DNA of 64,000 bases, taken from Cardinalis cardinalis. Lineage: Eukaryota > Chordata > Aves > Passeriformes > Cardinalidae. A program made the translations under genes and the position numbers. The stretch is taken from contig JACDOX010000083.1 in NCBI GenBank assembly GCA_014549065.1, forward strand, positions 558,001-622,000, in the 5' to 3' direction. The notes beneath the pieces were generated by a model. It searched no databases. It was not told where the DNA came from and saw only the letters and a program-made list of their open reading frames with translations. This document shows, piece after piece, positions 59,816 through 64,000 of this stretch (its first letter is position 1; every line of letters starts with the position of its first letter).

Positions 59816-62800
59816 GTCTCCTTTGTTTTAAAACAATCTAACTTGCTCTTCTGTGACTCTCTCAAACTGGGTCCAGCAGAAAGCAAGTTTGACATGCAAA
59901 CAATGTAAATGTGCAATGAAAATGTTTGCGTATGTATTGATGGATAGATAAGATACTGCTGTAGCATTTCCTTCCTTTTGAATTTCTGTGTATCAGTCCA
60001 CTGAGCTTAGCTTTACTGCTGCTTTTGCTGATCCTTGCTGTTGTCACCTTTAAGATGACCTAAGCTGTGAGCTGCTGGATGTTCTGATATTGAAAATAGA
60101 TGGATATGGACAAAAGAACCCTCTCATCCCTTCACAGTAGGTGTTGTATGTGCTTGACTTGGCCATCTACCTGCTTTGTCTTCTGACTCCCTATAAGCAG
60201 TGTTTACTTCTCAGCTGCATCACCAGTTTTAACTTAACTTTTTTTTCCTCTTGAACTTGAGTGACAAATGTATGTTAATGCTCAATTACTTCACTGGAAT
60301 TGTTCTCAGTAAGTTCTGTGAACCCCTCCACTGGAAGAGAAGTAGTTACTAAGAAATAAGCTTTCTTGGGTTAGGGCTGTCCAGGTAAGTTGTATCTTTT
60401 TTCTTGATGCATGCCCTACACAGCTTTGGGTTGCAATCATCTAGTGTAGCAATGCCAGCCACCATTTTGAAAGAAGTCACCAAATAGTGAGGCAAAAACA
60501 CAGTTCAAAGAAAACTTACCACATAGACATACATTACTACATGGAACAAATAACCTCCACCTGGTTTAATGTAGGCACTAAAGCAGATTACATGTTGTCC
60601 AGCCATTTAATATGAGAGGGTTAGCTGTTAGATTGGTCTTGGCCTAGAAGTATGAGGAAGACTGTTTTAAGCACAATATTAAATGAAACTGTAGCAAAAC
60701 AGGATTGCAGGTAAAGTTTCTGTAGCTTACAGCTTTTAATACTCCCTTTATATAAGGGCGGTGTTTAACATGAAATAAACATGAGATGATGAGACTCCTT
60801 TCCAGCTAAGGCCTGAGTTAAGACTATTGGAGACATAGCGCTTTCAGGAATTAATTTAAGTTTACTTTACTATTGCCTAGGTCCAGCAGGAATATCCTTT
60901 TTATCTCCATTTGCAGTAACAGTTGTGGAGTGCATCCACTATTATAGATTGCTCAGAAACTGAATGGAACTAATTAGTTGTGGCAGTAGTGGGCTGTTCA
61001 AAGAAGGGAAATGCCCATTCTTCTATGTGTGTTTTAGAGTCTGGTTGTTCTGGGACTTCATCCTGATATGATCAATCAAATAAAATATTCAAACTTTTCA
61101 GTGTCTTTTAAGGACTGAGAAATAAACAGCATCATCTAGCATTAATGCAGGAGCAGTACATTGTGTCTGTTCTGTCTTGTGTTACTGGTTTGTATTCTTG
61201 CATGCCTGTCCAGCTTTACTAAATCTCAGCAAGCAGATGAAATCAAGGAAAACTTGTTACCAACCTAGGCCTTCAAAGCACTTAGTCATTACCAGGCACT
61301 ATTGGGTGCCTTCTCTTCATGGCAGCTGGCCTACAATGGTGGCTGCAAACAGAGCAAGGCCTGGTTAAATCCTTACCTAATGGTTAGGCTCCTGTGTCAC
61401 GTTGTTGTGATAGGTGCTTGTTTTGTAGGATGCTGCCCACCCTGCAAATGTTTTTAAGTTTCTATCCACACACACACACAACCCCCCACCCCCTATCGGA
61501 ATTACGAGCTCTTCCCTAGTGGAAGAGATGGCTGAGTAGTAGCAAATTGGTATTTGCTACTACTGATTTTTAAAATATGGTAAAGTTCTGTGATTAAGAT
61601 TATTAGATTCTGCTAATAAGGAGAGCATTGAATATTTAAACTGATTTGTAACTGTACTTGCATGGGTATCTTATTGCAGGTAATTTAGCATAGCATATTT
61701 CACACTCCAGTCTAACTGCAGCTCTACAGACAGAACTTAGGATTTTTCTTTAGTGTGGCTAGAGAAAGGGACTATTAAAATGTCCACTGGAGGCAAGAAT
61801 GATGCCTTCCAAAGTCTTGTCTTTTCGCCACTGTTTTTGACTGAAGCTGAGGCCCTTCCTCAAAAATAAAAGAAGGGAAAGCTGAGATACTGCCATCTTA
61901 CATGTTTCTCTTTAACTGTATGTATTAAACAGCTCAAGTGCACTGCACAGTAGCTTGCTTCCTCTTAGTCCAAAATCATGTTTGAGGATATAGCTTGAGC
62001 TAGAAAACTGAGGTTTCTCTGGAATCTTTTAAAAAGGTAGGACCAGATATGTTGAAAATTATAGGAAGTAGATTAAACTATTTTCAACAAGGCAGGTAAA
62101 CTAGATTAAATGGAAGAATGTCAAAGGCTTTTAGTCACACAAAACTTGGGATGGTAAAGGTTATATTAAGATCATTGTCACTTGTAAGGTTATTTAGGGT
62201 TATTTAGAATTCAGAAAATTACTTTTTTAGAGATCAATTAAAAATTGTTCATGCTAGTTGATGTTTCCTCTTCCCAGGTGCATTTAAGAGAGAACTATTA
62301 TTCTGTCATTGCTGATAATTGTTTTTCAGAAAAGCTTTCAATATAAGCATTTGTAAATAGCTCCATATGGTATACAAGTTTTGCAAACATATTTATATCA
62401 TTGGTCAAAGCCAAATTATGAGATTTGTATAAGGCCTGGAGGTGCAATTAGTTTGCCTAAATCTAAAGAAAGTTGTAAAGGTTTGGAAATGTCTCCTATT
62501 CTTCAAGATAAATATTTTATTGCAATAATCTTTTCCAGGATTCAACTTAGGGTAATATTTTATAGCTGGTAAAATAGGTGAAAGGATTTGGGAACAAGTG
62601 ATGAATTATTTCTCATTATTTAAAAAAGCAGTAACTACTACCAAAAGGCTTTTTTAAAACCTCAAAAAGATGAAATGGAACCAAACTTATTTTTAAGCAT
62701 GCTTGGTTAGTAGTTTGCATGATCAGAGAGTCTTACATGCAGCAGCTTGCTGGAGGTATTATGCACAATGTTTTGTTAAATGAATTTGTATTTGTTTATT

Positions 62801-64000
62801 GCCAATTCATGGCAATTTTATTTCTTTTGGATAATAGTCTCTGATGACTAAAACTTAGCGCTTGTTCTGAAAGCTCACAAAGTGAGGATGCTGTGTCAAA
62901 TGCTAGTGGCTCAGTTATAAAAACTTAGCACAAAAAAACCAACCAAACAGATAGAAGTTGTTAGTATTGACATCAACGTTTGTATATGAAGACAGCAAAA
63001 CGCCATAGTATTTTTTGTACTGTTCTATGTAGGGATTTTGCAAGTATTATATCTTAGTAAATGGTTTACTGAATCAGACAAAGAAATTGCATGAAGAAGA
63101 GTTTCCTCTAGTCTTACTCTTTTATTCAGTGATTGATAGGAAGTTGAAAGAAAACAGTGAGTCAACTGGAAGCAAAGATCTTTTACATAAGGAATTCCAT
63201 AACGCCAAGGGCTTTGCATTGTTTTAGTTAGACTTGTGCAGATATATACCAATATAATTTAGCATGGTCAAAACTCAAGTGAGTCATACTGACATCCAGT
63301 CATTTTTACTCAGACATGCACTCCAATTTGAAGTTCTCTCATGGCTATCAAAATCTTACTATTGTATTAAAGGAATCAGGTTCTTCTACTGCAGGCATTA
63401 AGCAGATGAAGAAAGCAGAAACTTAAATTTGAGCAATCATTCTGTTGTCACTAAGAACAAAATGGATGTAAGTAATAAAAACCTCTTAAATGAATGATAG
63501 AGAAAATTCTTACTGGTCAGATACACTTAGTGAACATGGCTGTGTCCTGGTCAGTGTAAATAAATAAAACTATCCATTTGGGCGCATATGCATGTAATAC
63601 ATAAAACTATCCATATGGACTACTTAGTCTTTTTAGGATATCTCTATTTGTACTGCAGTATGAAATACAAGATCATGTGCTGATAATGGAGAAGCCTGTT
63701 GCCTTCTCCAAGCACAGTAATGAGAATTTTAGGAAAACTGCCATAAGTAGAAAGATGCAAGATAATTCTTTGTGGTAGAAAGATGTCTTTCCTGCATTCC
63801 TAGTGCCTTTTTGATCTTTTGGGAAACAGAAATTACTGATCTTATTTTGATCAAGCTTAAGTTCCCAAAGTGGTACATGCATTTCATGGTATTCATAGTA
63901 GTGCCTGGTTAGTCACATGCTGGTTAAGTTCTTCTAAAGATCAGTTTTAATAAATAATTAGTGTTTCAAAGATCCTTGGTGTCCAATGACGACCTGCTCT
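59816..64000. other. Downstream of PLIN2, no recognised gene
   Basis: About 4.2 kb of mostly AT-rich sequence. A short CA repeat followed by a C-rich run lies near 61469-61492, and an imperfect direct repeat of ATAAAACTATCCAT lies at 63563-63618. In mammals HAUS6 follows PLIN2, but no HAUS6 exon or CpG island is visible here. Confidence 0.55.

Noticed and set aside
59816..64000. Start of HAUS6, expected after PLIN2 by mammalian synteny
   Set aside because: No CpG island or recognisable HAUS6 N-terminal exon is present before the right edge.

Overview
The window is vertebrate nuclear DNA and almost certainly avian. It has long AT-rich introns, CpG-island promoters, two recognisable protein-coding genes with vertebrate splice structure, and repeats dominated by CR1-type LINE 3' ends. 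The CR1 subfamilies and one LTR-like block look like those of songbirds (Passeriformes). That narrower placement rests on memory of repeat sequences and is inference. Nothing bacterial, phage-like or CRISPR-like is present.

Layout. Positions 1 to about 25.6 kb are the 5' part of DENND4C, transcribed on the minus strand: a CpG-island promoter with candidate noncoding first exon(s) near 25.06-25.7 kb, a roughly 20 kb first intron, the first coding exon at 5422-5749, and the start of the next intron running off the left edge. From 26 to 52 kb lies the intergenic region between two divergently transcribed genes. It is built of CR1 fragments (26.1-26.45, 26.6-27.7, 30.3-30.9, 39.15-39.88 and 45.5 kb), an LTR-like block at 37.5 kb, a 1.26-kb LTR-like element with inverted ends at 48.69-49.95 kb, and unrecognised AT-rich sequence. 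From 52.3 to 59.8 kb is a complete PLIN2 (perilipin 2/adipophilin) gene on the plus strand, with a CpG-island promoter, eight exons, a 441-residue protein and a 3' UTR with an AATAAA signal. From 59.8 to 64 kb I see no gene.

The head-to-head order DENND4C (minus), PLIN2 (plus) matches the order in mammals, where HAUS6 lies beyond PLIN2. No HAUS6 exon is visible before the right edge. PLIN2 coats lipid droplets; DENND4C is a Rab10 exchange factor in vesicle traffic. There is no evidence that they act together; their adjacency is conserved synteny.

No new multi-gene system was found. The most interesting points are CR1 tails close to both CpG-island promoters and inside the PLIN2 3' UTR, a perfect IR-1 nuclear-receptor palindrome in DENND4C intron 1, paired perfect palindromes at 24.26-24.31 kb, a G-quadruplex motif 20 nt past a DENND4C splice donor, and the 1.26-kb element at 48.7 kb.
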